From Aphanomyces cochlioides (lineage: Eukaryota; Oomycota; Saprolegniomycetes; Saprolegniales; Verrucalvaceae), in contig JAHQRK010000028.1 of assembly GCA_019828595.1 (NCBI GenBank), positions 186,001 to 250,000 on the forward strand: a DNA stretch of 64,000 nucleotides. The letters are read 5' to 3'. Of this stretch, positions 1 to 9,859 are shown piece after piece (the first letter of the stretch is position 1; every line of letters starts with the position of its first letter). The notes beneath the pieces are model-generated. The model saw only the letters and a list, made by a program, of their open reading frames with translations. It had not been told where the DNA came from and did not search any database. A program made the translations under genes and the position numbers.

Positions 1-422
1 ATAAGTCGGCGGCATGCATCTTGCAATACTCGTAGTGAGATGGGATGTCGGACTAGATCTGCCGCATCGTCTGGGTACGTCTGATCTTCAACGAATGTCA
101 ATGACACGGAAGCTGCCGGCCGGACACCATTTGCTATGACTATTGCGACTTCAATATCGTCGGATACGCGCTTCCTAGCCAGTTTATTGACCAGGGAGTG
201 ACTTGGAGGAATAAAAATAGACCGATCGAACGTCACGACGCTAGATCGGCGCGTGGCATGAGCTCGACAGAGAAAGCAGGCCGATTCTGTAAAGACTGCG
301 ACGGCTGCACCTTCAGAAACACGGTGGGCTTGCAAAAAGCTCAGTGGCAATCTGCACCTGGCGGTGCCTTCGTCCATGATGTGTTGCTCCACGACATTCG
401 TCACGATAGACGTTCGAGCCAT
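1..422 (-). CDS. N-terminal part of an unidentified protein, cut by the window edge
   Basis: Read on the minus strand, an ATG at 422 opens a frame that stays open for 140 codons to the window edge. It begins MARTSIVTNVVEQH. Codon use and the mix of hydrophobic and charged residues look like real coding sequence. The alternating beta-like segments (for example AVAVFTESACFLC, and VSLTFVEDQTYPDD further on) vaguely recall the double-psi barrel N-domains of CDC48/AFG2-type AAA ATPases. That resemblance is weak and no ATPase motif lies inside the window. The gene is divergent from YKT6, whose start is 509 bases away, so the two may share a promoter region. Product unknown; coding status fairly sure. 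Confidence 0.55.
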   Translation of the reverse strand, partial: MARTSIVTNVVEQHIMDEGTARCRLPLSFLQAHRVSEGAAVAVFTESACFLCRAHATRRSSVVTFDRSIFIPPSHSLVNKLARKRVSDDIEVAIVIANGVRPAASVSLTFVEDQTYPDDAADLVRHPISLRVLQDACRRL

Positions 423-931
423 GACCTTTCACCCGATTGATTGGTCCAATATGGCGTTCGTATAATGTGCATGCATCCGGATTCGTACAAGAACGTCGGC
501 AACGACGCGACCACACCGCGCCCTTTCTCTGTCTGCCGTTGATCTTTCGTTCCTTTATCGTCTTTCTCTATGCATTCCCAGCGCACTTTCATGCCTCTAT
601 CGCTCATTGTATATTTTCGCTGCTGAGGGAATTTCGATCCAACGACTGAATGCACGTTGGCGCGTAGTTCTAACACGAATCAAGCGAGCAATCGCACAAT
701 TCGCTTGGAAACTGCTTCGACCAGCTATAAGATCGAGAAAGACATGCTTTCCAGTGTGTGTATCCTCGCATGTTGACGCTTCCAGCGGAAAATCCATGCT
801 TCGACTTCTCTCTCCCCATTTGTAACATCGGTTTTTTAGCCATGGTTAAGCATTTTGACTTGGATCTTGTATGGAAAATTCTTCTTTGGGCGGTTATTTT
901 TATATTTGCCACAAACCCCCAAAGAGAACCG
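423..931. promoter_or_regulatory. Divergent intergenic region
   Basis: These 509 bases separate the minus-strand gene starting at 422 from the YKT6 start at 932. No conserved ORF is seen; open frames here are short and overlap one another. The head-to-head layout makes it the promoter region of both genes by position only. I see no convincing TATA or other named element. Confidence 0.35.
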
Positions 932-1757
932 ATGAAGATTGTCGCGATCGGTACGTCACCCGTCCTCGTTCGGCGCGCTTCGCGCTCGTTCCGACGCCCA
1001 GAATTGACATCTAAACATCATATTTATGCGTAGAAATCCTCCGAGTCGATCAAGGCGATGCAGAACCACCGATTCTCGTCAGTGCGTTCGATTTGAACTC
1101 GTTCAACTATTTCAAACGCTCGACGTATGTCTAAGAGTGCAGATTGAACGCAATCCCCGCGTCTTCATCGACGTCGACGGGTATCTCATGCGTGGTTTTG
1201 TCATGTAGGATCCGGGATATGATTAACTTTTTCAGTCGAACGTTCATCAAACGCACGGCCAAGGGGCAACGCCAATCTATCCAACACGAAGGTATTTGAT
1301 GTATTCATGGACCTACGCAGTGTGGATTCACCGCAATTTATGTGTAGAATACACATGCCACGTGTATGTGCGCCAAGATGGACTGGCGGGTATTGTGGTG
1401 TGCGACCAAGAATATCCACCACGCGTCGCATTTGCTCTCTTGAACAAGTATCTAGAAGAATACAACAAAGAAACCCACGGTGGATGGGCAACAGCAGCAG
1501 GATCGGCCACTGCGGAATGGCCGCCGCTCAACAAAGCGTTGGAAGATTACCAAGATCCATCGAAAGCCGACAAGATTTCGGCAATCCAAAAGGAATTGGA
1601 CGAAACCACTGCTGTGTTGTCGAAGACTATCGACAGCGTCTTGGAACGTGGTGAAAAGCTCGACGACTTGGTGCAAAAGTCGCAAGATTTGAGCAGTCAA
1701 TCTAAAGTGTTCTACAAGCAAGCGAAGAAGACCAACTCGTGCTGCGTGGTCATGTAA
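932..1757 (+). CDS. YKT6: YKT6-like R-SNARE (four exons)
   Basis: Longin-domain R-SNARE acting in ER-Golgi, endosomal and vacuolar membrane fusion. Inferred exons are 932-950, 1034-1124, 1236-1291 and 1348-1757, joined by GT-AG introns of 56-111 bases, giving 191 residues (human YKT6 has 198). The start MKIVAIEILRVD and the following longin segment line up with YKT6. The third and fourth exons carry YTCHVYVRQDGLAGIVV and the C-terminal SNARE helix with ERGEKLDDLVQKSQ, whose central Arg is the zero-layer residue. The protein ends NSCCVVM, a double-cysteine CAAX-type tail that in YKT6 is farnesylated and palmitoylated. The first exon is only 19 bases, so an automatic caller would probably start at a later false ATG. 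Confidence 0.93.
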
Positions 1758-2373
1758 GCATGCAGTGTTGGCCCTCTTATTTTTCACTTTCTTGCTGGTC
1801 AATACATCCTTGCCTCCATTTGTATTTCATAACTGTACCACGATCGCGATCAACTACCCGCTCATTACGCCGCAACAAAGCGCTTCTCACCGCTTGCTGT
1901 CTTGTTTCGCAATAGCACATCTTTTGATCTCGCATCGCGCTTAACATTTCAGTCGACCGGTGGACTTTGATACGCGTCGTCGTTTCGTCACAATTTTAAT
2001 CAGGTGGTGCATGTGACGTGTCTTTGGACTTCTAGTTCGACATGAAGCGCGCCAGGGGATGACATGGGACAGAGCTCCGCGCAGAGCACACATTCTAACG
2101 TCGGGTACTCGACTTGAGAAGACTCTCAACGATATCATTCTCTGCGTGCTGTTGAGTTTGGCGCCAATCGACGTTCTGACTCGATCTTACTGGATCTCAA
2201 CGTCGGAAAACGGCGGCAAAGAGCGCGTTTCGACCGGGAAAAGCACGTCCTTGCGATAGGAAGATAATGGATGAGTCTAGTTGCGTCAATGCTGCGTCGT
2301 CGAGCAAACATCCCCAAAGCCCCGAGGCAGCACCTCGATCATCTTCTTCCATCTTGATCGGAAAGTTGAAGAT

Positions 2374-4720
2374 CAGGTCTTATTGGCCCAGATTTATCCG
2401 GTTCATTTTCCCATCTTGGTGCGAAGAAACAGACGAAGGCAACGTCGCCGAGACCGCGAATGCCGCGCCCGAGCAGCGAGCGTAGCCGCTTCGTCAAGCC
2501 GTACAAATGCTGTCAAGACGAACTCTTCGCGTCCGATTACATTCGGTACGAGTTTGCACATCGATCGGTGGCGTAACCATTATGTTAGGACCAACAAATC
2601 GGGCGGTTTAAAGAGCCTGCGGTACTAACCTTACTCGTCCTTTCTTATAGAGTGCTCATGAACTTGTAGATGCTTTCCGCATTGTTGCAAAGGACACAAG
2701 AAGAAGACGTTCTGTGGTACTGGTGTGGGTGTTGAGAGTGACTTGGACGAGTGCACAATGGTCTTCAGTTACTTTAGTTGCAATGGAGACCCCGCTAGTA
2801 CCCCCGACAAAGAGGAATGTCCGATTCAGTTTGTCGTTGGCGAATCCTATCGCCTTGTTGACTTTAGCGCACATATCAAGTCCAAAGACAATCTCTTTGG
2901 CTCTGTCTTCCCCGGCCTGCGTGTCGGCAACTCGAATCGATTTGTCATTAATGGAGATCGTCAGTGTTGGCATTATGGATGGTGCTCTTCCCGCGTCGGC
3001 CACAAGTACACTCATTGTCTCAAGGTCCCCCTTGCCTTCCAAGCCTACCCTTAAGTTCTTCTAGGTCTTCTTTTTCAAGGTTTGCAGTGACGCTGGCAGT
3101 GGTGTCGGCAACGGCGGCGATACTTTGGAGTGTATTGACAGCATTGAATCGGATCCCTTTCATATAACATCAAGCCGCGTCATGCGAAAGAAGACGCGAC
3201 TGGCCAAGCGAAACCTCGACGAAGATGTAAGTCAACTCCCCACACAGAGCACGCCTTAGCATTCCCATAGGTCTTGGATGGGTACTCAAGCGACAAATCG
3301 TCGTCGCATTCAGATTGTCAGCCCAAGAAGAGCAAGTCGTCCAAGCGCGGTACGTACATGACTGCATATTTGAAAGTATGATTTGCTGACCTGGTTTCGG
3401 GTAGATTTCACTTGTCTTTTGAATCCAAATGAACCACCGCAGTTTTCTCTTCCATACAAGGCTATGCCCCCTGTGATTCCGGTTCATGTAACATCTCGTC
3501 TCAACGAAGCGTCTCTCCAAAACCGCTCCAACGATGTCTTCTTCATTATCCAAATTCTCAGTCGCATTGCTGATTTTGAAACACTGGGCACTGAGCGCCA
3601 GTATTTTTCCCTCACGATGGATCATCTCTTCAGCGTCCAGCCGCTTTCTGCCAAGCCGCCGCCGTCGCCGCCTCGTATTAGCCATGGATCTCCTATGGAA
3701 ATGCTGCTCAGTATTTTAGTCGTTGGCGTCGAACGAAGCATTGAAGGTGGTTTTCTTACTAAACTGCGCGACCATGTCTTGACGCATCCCAATGATCCGA
3801 TTAAGGCGTACAGTGACATGCTGGCAATGTTTGAACAAGAGCTCCTCCCCCTTGGCATGCAATTTCCTCATCCTTACCATTCTGTCTCTGAAATGGCGCA
3901 GCATTTATATGCTGCATTTGCCCAAGCCCTCGGAGAAAAGCACAAGAAGCTATTGCCGCCCAATAGTTATATCCCCGACACCAATCCGACGACGTTTTTG
4001 GATTCGTTGTACTTGGGCAAAGAATTTGCCGCGTCCGTCTTATCGGCGCTGAATGTTCCCCAATGGAGCCCTACGTCGCGTAATGTCCAAGGCGATTTTT
4101 CACCTCTCAGTGGCAAATGGTCGAAATTAGCACTGCAATGCCGGTCGCAGCCCCAGCATCATCCATCTTGGCTGTTTAGATTGCTCACGGACGTAGCGTC
4201 GCGAACGTGGAGTATTGACGACCGTGGCGACGAAATGCTGGTAATGATGACCGCTCATGAATTGCAGATTAAGATTTTCGTGTAGATTTTGTGGCCGGGC
4301 AGTGTTGGCACATCGCATTTGATTCATAAATTGTGTGGCAAACACCGCTTACTGGCTCAATCGCCTTATGGATTGAGCAGTTCATGCACGCAGTTGATCG
4401 GTTATCTGGCCAAGCGCAACTTCCAAGACAATACAATCACGTTGCAATATTATTACTGGCCGGCGGACCCCACGTCCAAATTTCGCAAGCGTCTCACGCG
4501 GCACTTTCGAACGCACCCAGACGACCCCAATTTACTAGAAATCCACGTTGTCTTGGAGGTATTTTTGAGTCAATTTCAAGCGCCAAGTAACTTTTCGTAG
4601 GTGTGCAAACCACCTCCTGATGACCAACTTGTGAAAACCCCCATGGAGCGATTAGTCTTTCCCGCGGATTGGCACGTCGAATCTAGCTCCATCGACACTT
4701 ATGCTAGGATCTCGAATTAA
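2374..4720 (+). CDS. Multi-exon protein of unknown function with a Cys-rich module
   Basis: I join seven exons by phase-consistent short introns: about 2374-2545, 2670-3024, 3065-3226, 3271-3349, 3405-4240, 4286-4558 and 4601-4720. Several introns are only 40-45 bases. The true 5' end is not resolved; an upstream stop in this frame lies just before 2374, so at least one earlier exon must exist (an ATG at 2267 is in another frame). The N-terminal part is basic and serine/proline-rich. Exon 2 encodes a cysteine-rich stretch (CFPHCCKGHKKKTFCG, then DRQCWHYGWCSSRVGHKY) that could bind zinc. The rest is a 400-residue helical region. I do not recognise the family. A nuclear role would fit the basic region but is a guess. 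A naive ORF would end at 4285, inside the sixth intron. Confidence 0.6.
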
Positions 4721-5424
4721 CTAATATGTATAGCTAATATGTACTACGTAGTAGGACAATAGTTCATCTTCAATTTGGATTTCTTAGCGGCTGTGAGTAG
4801 TCATCTCGAGGAACTGAGTCATGGTTTGTTTGCCGACGTGGTGGCTATCGATTCCGACTGCTGCTCGTCGATGCATTGCATCGTCATCTATTGCAAACGC
4901 GGGGATTTTTGCGAATTGTACTCGACAAAGCTCGAGCTCCGAGCTTGGGAACTGCAAGGGATCAAATCCTGGAGGCATTTGTGGTGGCTAATCAGTCTGG
5001 AATCGCTGCTCGGTCAGTTGCTCCAATTGGAATTAAGCTCGTAACTTCACGACTACAATATTGACGAACTCGATCCAAGCTACGGGTGACAGCTGCGAAT
5101 TTCCGGTGATCACAATTGTATAGTTGGAATCAACCACGGAGAGGAGTCCAAAGAGCTTTCCAGGACTCCAATAACTTCAAGCTGCCCGACGCTACACCCA
5201 AATTGATTGAATGGCATTGCTGCTGCCATGAAACAAGCAGGACAAACTGGAAAGGAGGTAGAGCAACACGAATGGAAGATATCACCACGGAGACCGATTC
5301 CTTCAGCAACAAATTTTCCATCATCGTCGTGCTAAGATAAGGTTGCAATGACGCTTCATGACAAGTTGGAGACGCCACATCTTCAACCACATCTCAACCT
5401 CCGGATAAACGAGGAATCAAGTCA
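4721..5424. other. Intergenic stretch without an assigned gene
   Basis: About 700 bases between the unknown multi-exon gene and the cyclo-ligase gene. Several overlapping open frames exist on both strands (for example 4775-5044 plus, 5130-5390 minus), none with a recognisable motif. A plus-strand frame around 4820-5064 has coding-like composition and may be the relic of an exon, but no start or splice signals support it. Confidence 0.3.
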
Positions 5425-6264
5425 ATGATGCAGTGGACAAAAGCATTGCGGACCATGTCGACTGCAGCGATGGAAGAGATGAAGCGGGAGAAGAAAGCCC
5501 TTCGCAAGGCGATCGAGCGAGAGCTCAAGCAACTTGCCAGCGATGAGATTGACTCTGCCAGTGCCAGATTAGCCAGCCATGTCTTGGCATCGCCAGAGTT
5601 TATTCAAGCGAAATCCATCTGCGCGTATTTGTCAATGCCCAAAGAAGCGTCAACTTCTGTCATTGTCGACGCCATCTTGGCCCAAGGTAAACGCCTTTAC
5701 GTGCCTAAAGTCATTGGACCAAATGCACAAGACATGGTCATGCTCCAAGTGGAGTCGCGTCAAGACCTCGTCTCGTTTCCCAAGGTACAGTATATCCATC
5801 ATCTCGATTCACAGTCTCCACGCGTTTTAGAGCAAATGGGATATCCCAGAGCCAGAACTTATCTTGCCAAACGGTATTCCTCGACTGAATGCGATGGAGA
5901 CACTCGATCTCGACTTGATTCTCGTCCCTGGCGTCGCGTTTGATCGACGAGGCAACCGTCTTGGCCACGGCAAAGGCTATTACGGTATGTTGCACACTCA
6001 GTGGACCATGAATTACAAGTGCTGTCCTGGTGTAGACAGCTTTTTCGAGCGCTACGCCGCGAAAACAAGCGATGGAAAATTGCCTTGGACGGTGGTACGT
6101 TGCGTTTGTCTTTCTGTTTCGGCCGATCCTAACGCATGACGCAGGGAATTTCCTTGGACTTTCAAGTCATTGATCACGTGCCAACCCTTCCACACGACCG
6201 ACGATTGGATGCTGTTGTTACCCCCGACAGCATGCTGATTGTCAACCCAAGTAGCCATACATAA
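5425..6264 (+). CDS. MTHFS: 5-formyltetrahydrofolate cyclo-ligase (four exons)
   Basis: Catalyses ATP-dependent conversion of 5-formyl-THF to 5,10-methenyl-THF, returning stored formyl folate to one-carbon metabolism. Exons 5425-5784, 5831-5984, 6036-6094 and 6145-6264 join in frame with introns of 46-51 bases and code for about 230 residues. The N-terminus has the basic helix REKKALRKAIERELK typical of the family (Mg-ATP binding arginine/lysines). The second exon carries the hallmark LILVPGVAFDRRGNRLGHG followed by KGYYD, the folate/ATP pocket. The third-exon FFERYA matches the family as well. The stop codon at 6262-6264 directly abuts the stop codon of the convergent EIPR1 gene. The start may be the second ATG (MSTAAMEEMKRE) rather than MMQW. 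Confidence 0.92.
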
Positions 6265-7592
6265 TTACAAAAGTATGCGGTACTTCTCAGTGGATGGAAC
6301 ATGGTTGAGCACGACACGACCGTCATACGACACGGATACAAAGACCCACGAGTCAACAGAGCCCCATGCGACCGAGTACACGCTGTCTTCATGCTCTTCG
6401 AAACCCTTGATCTTTGCATCGCCAATATCGATGCCACTCTCGCCGCCTTCGTCCATTTCCAAGATCGGAGCTGATGAAATCGAGGAAATCCGCCACAAGG
6501 TCACTACGCTATCGGAGCCTGACGAGAGAACAAGTTGATCGTGGAAGCGATTGTATTTGACGCACCATACCCTATACACAACGCCAACCATGAGATAAAA
6601 GGCCGAGGAGATTTAATTCAACCAGTGCGAGTGGCTCTGGATGGACAAGATGGCATGGCTAGGTTTTCGCACATCCCAGAACTTCATTTTGCCGTCGTTG
6701 CCACCACTAGCAATATAATATGGCTTGTTTGGGTTGTAGTCGATATCTCGGGCACATTCCAGGTGGGCTTTGTCAATCTTGTATGCCACTCTAGGGGCAA
6801 ATTACTAATATATGCGCGGTGCGGAGCTATTTACTTGTTGGAGCGGATATCCCATGTTTGAATTGATTCATCGACAGTGACTGAAATTTGTTGGCGATGG
6901 TGAGGATCCCATGCAATTGCAGAAAGCTGTTTGCCATCTCCTAAAGTAAATTTGGATGCTTCCTAGCGTTCACAATTAATACATACGCACCAAAGCTATC
7001 CATTTACTTTGCCTGCTCCATCGGCAAGCGTCCACGTCGAAAGCGATGAAGTATTGAGTGTTGCAAGGACTGCGCCATTGGTTTCTTCTGTCGGATTCCA
7101 GATCGATCTGTTTGAAATCAATTAATTCCAGCAAAATTCATGCATGATTGGCTTCTCTCACCGAATGACTCGAGTTGGACACGTCACACGGTTTAAGAGC
7201 TCGAGAGATGCATTGTCGGAAGACGAACCATTCGATGTATCTTCTAGATGCTGCATTTTCCACACTGCAAACGATGATTCTTGCTGTTCTATGTACACAA
7301 AACAGTGTTCAAGCCTTCATCGAGGTCATATCATACGAGAGACGGAAGCAGTCACGATTTTATCATGTTGTTGGGCTAAAGGACACATGGCAAAATGATC
7401 AATTGGAGCGTCATGATCGTAGGCCCGTAACAGTGACAAATTCGCGTCCAACAATTGCAATTGATTCTGCTTCTTCACACTTGGCGTGCACGTTCCCAAG
7501 ACAAACCGCTGCTGGTCACTTTCCCCATAGACGGCATCAACATAACGAGCAATTCGCTTCGCCTCGTGCGTCAGCGCCGTCCCTCCAAACAT
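6265..7592 (-). CDS. EIPR1: EIPR1/TSSC1-like WD40 protein
   Basis: WD40 beta-propeller that, in other eukaryotes, partners the EARP/GARP tethering complexes in endosomal recycling and dense-core vesicle traffic. The gene runs right to left. The first exon (ATG near 7592, to about 7340) begins MFGGTALTHEAKRIARYVDA and includes RFVLGTCTPSVKKQNQLQLL, matching the TSSC1 N-terminus. A middle exon reads on the minus strand from about 6762 and carries YNPNKPYYIASGGNDGKMKF, a WD repeat. The last exon (6562-6265) carries RFHDQLVLSSGSDSVVTLW and ends FVSVSYDGRVVLNHVP, followed by the family-specific terminal KYRILL. Introns are about 40-60 bases. I did not fix all internal splice sites between 6790 and 7330. 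Its stop (plus strand TTA, 6265-6267) touches the stop of the folate gene. Confidence 0.85.
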
Positions 7593-7629
7593 GACCAAGA
7601 TCAAAAATGGATTTTCATGACAACTCCAC

Positions 7630-7735
7630 TTAAATCCTAGAACCCCTGCACCCTTAAACCCTCAAACCAACGTCCTTAACCCCTAGACCTCTTAAACCCT
7701 TCACCCCCAAATCTTCAACCCCTTTCATTCAGACT
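7630..7735. repeat. Degenerate telomere-like (CCCTAA-type) tract
   Basis: A C-rich strand with repeated variants of CCTTAAACCCT, CCTTAACCCCTAGACC and TTAAACCCTTCACCCCC. The spacing is irregular and no unit repeats perfectly, so it looks like an old interstitial telomeric-type tract or a decayed microsatellite. It lies just upstream of (5' to) EIPR1. Confidence 0.45.
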
Positions 7736-9010
7736 TTTGTTGAATTCTGCAAATGTTTTCTATACATGGTGAAGATATCATGGCAAACCGAATGGACTTT
7801 TCTCTTTCACTGTGTGCAAGGTGCACAGCGCGTGCGATCGGGGCAAGCTGTGGATACCTCGTGTTGAGTGCGTGTCAGTCCGGCACGTTTGTTTCACGCG
7901 TCGTCGATCAAACAACGGAGCAAGCCCGTTTGTAATGGTGAGAACATCAAAAATGACCGTCTCAGGTGCGATCTTACGTTGCTTTCGTGCACAGACACAT
8001 TTTCTCAACCATGCAATCTCTCGAACTTTCTAGACTCGCAACGAAACCCACACGAGGGGACGAGTTCTCTAAGCAGAGCATTCTCCACTTTTCGTCTCCT
8101 AACAGTCGGGAAACGTGACGACCAAAAGCCATTCCTTCAACAAAATCTATTTATTCACTTGGATTTTTCCATTGTGTTCGTTTCAAATCCCCCCACTTGT
8201 CCCAGTGAATCATTTTAATCCGCGTTTTGAATGCAAGTCGTCGGTTCATAGCACAGATCTTCTAGAATGTGCATCGCGACTATCTTCAGTCCACTTGGAG
8301 CGGATTGCCTTGGAGTAATTTTGTCGCTGGCTGTTCCCCTCATCTTGTGGTTGACAAGTCACTTCAACTTTTTTCAGAGGAACACACCAGGCAGTCAATG
8401 CGATTCTAGAAATATATAATGGAACCGTCATTTCTCTGCACCGCTCATAATCGTTGAGCGGTTGTGGTGCTGCTCTAAGAAATCACCCGTCGACCCTCTA
8501 TCGACAGAGAGAGAAAAGGCACTGACGGACGCGAGATCAACCCGAACACACTCGACATTTGTTCGACAGGTGATGAAAAAAATTCGATTACACTCATGGA
8601 TGTGTAACAAAACGCCATTTAATTTTGAAAGATTTTTCAGTGATTTCTTTGAATTTGTTGAGTCGAGTATACAAATTTCAAGTCTAATGGAATAAATGGA
8701 GATTTAATGAAACAGGAATCGAATGTCGGTTTGAAGTTTGAGTGGAGGGAGAAAGTTGATATAAAAATAAATTTCCACTGGCTAGTCTCAAAACAGAATT
8801 TGCCCTCCTGGCTTCGTCGACGAGCGCGTAGAGCTCCGTAGTCAAGACTGAAGCAAACCTACTCCATCAAGACAGACGCAGCTAAACTCGGTTTGGCCTC
8901 TCGAATTCCGCGTATTTGACCACGTTTGCGAAATTCGAACCAAACCCGCGAATGGGATAGCCCTTAACAGCAATTGAAAACCGCTCTCGAGACCAGATTT
9001 TTCAAACACG
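7736..9010. other. Intergenic, nothing identified
   Basis: About 1.27 kb between the telomere-like tract and the PTP4A gene. It contains scattered short ORFs on both strands with no motif, and A/T-rich patches near 8600-8800. The last 150 bases presumably hold the PTP4A promoter by position. I see no RNA gene or mobile-element ends here. Confidence 0.4.
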
Positions 9011-9580
9011 ATGATTGCCCCCACCAACAAACCCTCGCACGTACAATACGACAAGTTGTCATTCCTCATCCTCGATGCTCCCAACGATACGAATTTGCCT
9101 TTGTACGTCAAGGAATTCAAGAAATATCAAGTGACAGATATTGTGCGCGCTTGCGAACCGACGTATTCGCGCACCAATGTGGAAGCCGCTGGGTTTAAAC
9201 TCCACGTATGTCATTCCTGCCACTTACATGTGCCTGATTGCTTGTCGTCATAGGAAATGGAATTTCCTGACGGAGAACCTCCCAGCGCGGAAATTATCAA
9301 CGAATGGTTGGATTTGGTTGAAGCCACTTTCAAGGACAACGCGAAAGAAAATGCTGGCAACAACCCTTCTGACAAAACGATAGCAGTGCATTGCGTAGCT
9401 GGTCTTGGGCGGGCTCCTGTCTTGGTCGCCATTGCCTTGATTGAAAATGGGTTGGATGTGATCAATGCCGTCGAACACATTCGCCAGTCCCGACGTGGTG
9501 CCATCAATTTGCGCCAACTCAAGTACCTCGAAAAATATCAACCGACCCGCAAAGACAAGGGCAAATGTTCCATCATGTAA
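9011..9580 (+). CDS. PTP4A: PRL/PTP4A-type protein tyrosine phosphatase (two exons)
   Basis: Small membrane-anchored dual-specificity phosphatase. Exons 9011-9205 and 9254-9580 (48-base intron) give 173 residues, the usual size of PRL proteins. The P-loop is VHCVAGLGRAPVLVAIAL, with the nucleophile Cys and the PRL-specific Ala in place of Ser/Thr after the loop arginine. An acidic loop is present earlier in the second exon (EMEFPDGEPPSAE). The C-terminus KDKGKCSIM is a basic patch plus CAAX box, predicting prenylation and plasma or endosomal membrane location. The 3' flank (9577-9732) and the following tRNA are duplicated near 46,160-46,402. Confidence 0.93.
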
Positions 9581-9732
9581 ATCTCACGTGGCTTTACTAA
9601 TATTGAATCCATAAGATTGCATGCCTTCCACCTTCCTCCTTTCTTATTTTCTCATCGTCAAGTCGACGACATCTTGACAAAACATTACGACAAAAAATGA
9701 TTCTTTTTCGACCAAGTCAAAATAAAAAATCC

Positions 9733-9812
9733 GTCAGCTGTGAGATTCGAACTCACGCGGGTTGCCCCATTAACTTAGCAGGCTAACGCCTTAACCACTC
9801 GGCCAAGCTGAC
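9733..9812 (-). tRNA. tRNA-Ser(GCT), array 1 anchor
   Basis: On the minus strand the sequence starts GTCAGCTTGGCCGAGTGG and ends with the matching 3' acceptor strand AGCTGAC (7 bp perfect). The anticodon arm reads TTAGC-CTGCTAA-GTTAA, giving anticodon GCT (serine AGY codons), and there is a class II variable arm. Box A is TGGCCGAGTGG and box B lies around GAGTTCGAATC. The gene is intact. The LINE array begins at the base immediately upstream of its 5' end, so all native 5' flank has been displaced. The identical gene recurs at 46323-46402. Confidence 0.95.
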
Positions 9813-9859
9813 AGTCCTCAACTTTCCAGACACTAACCACGACAAACATTCTGACCACG

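Noticed and set aside
2714..3064. Alternative plus-strand ORF rich in valine/serine
   Set aside because: A different frame of the same exon gives the cysteine-rich segment and joins the neighbouring exons in phase.
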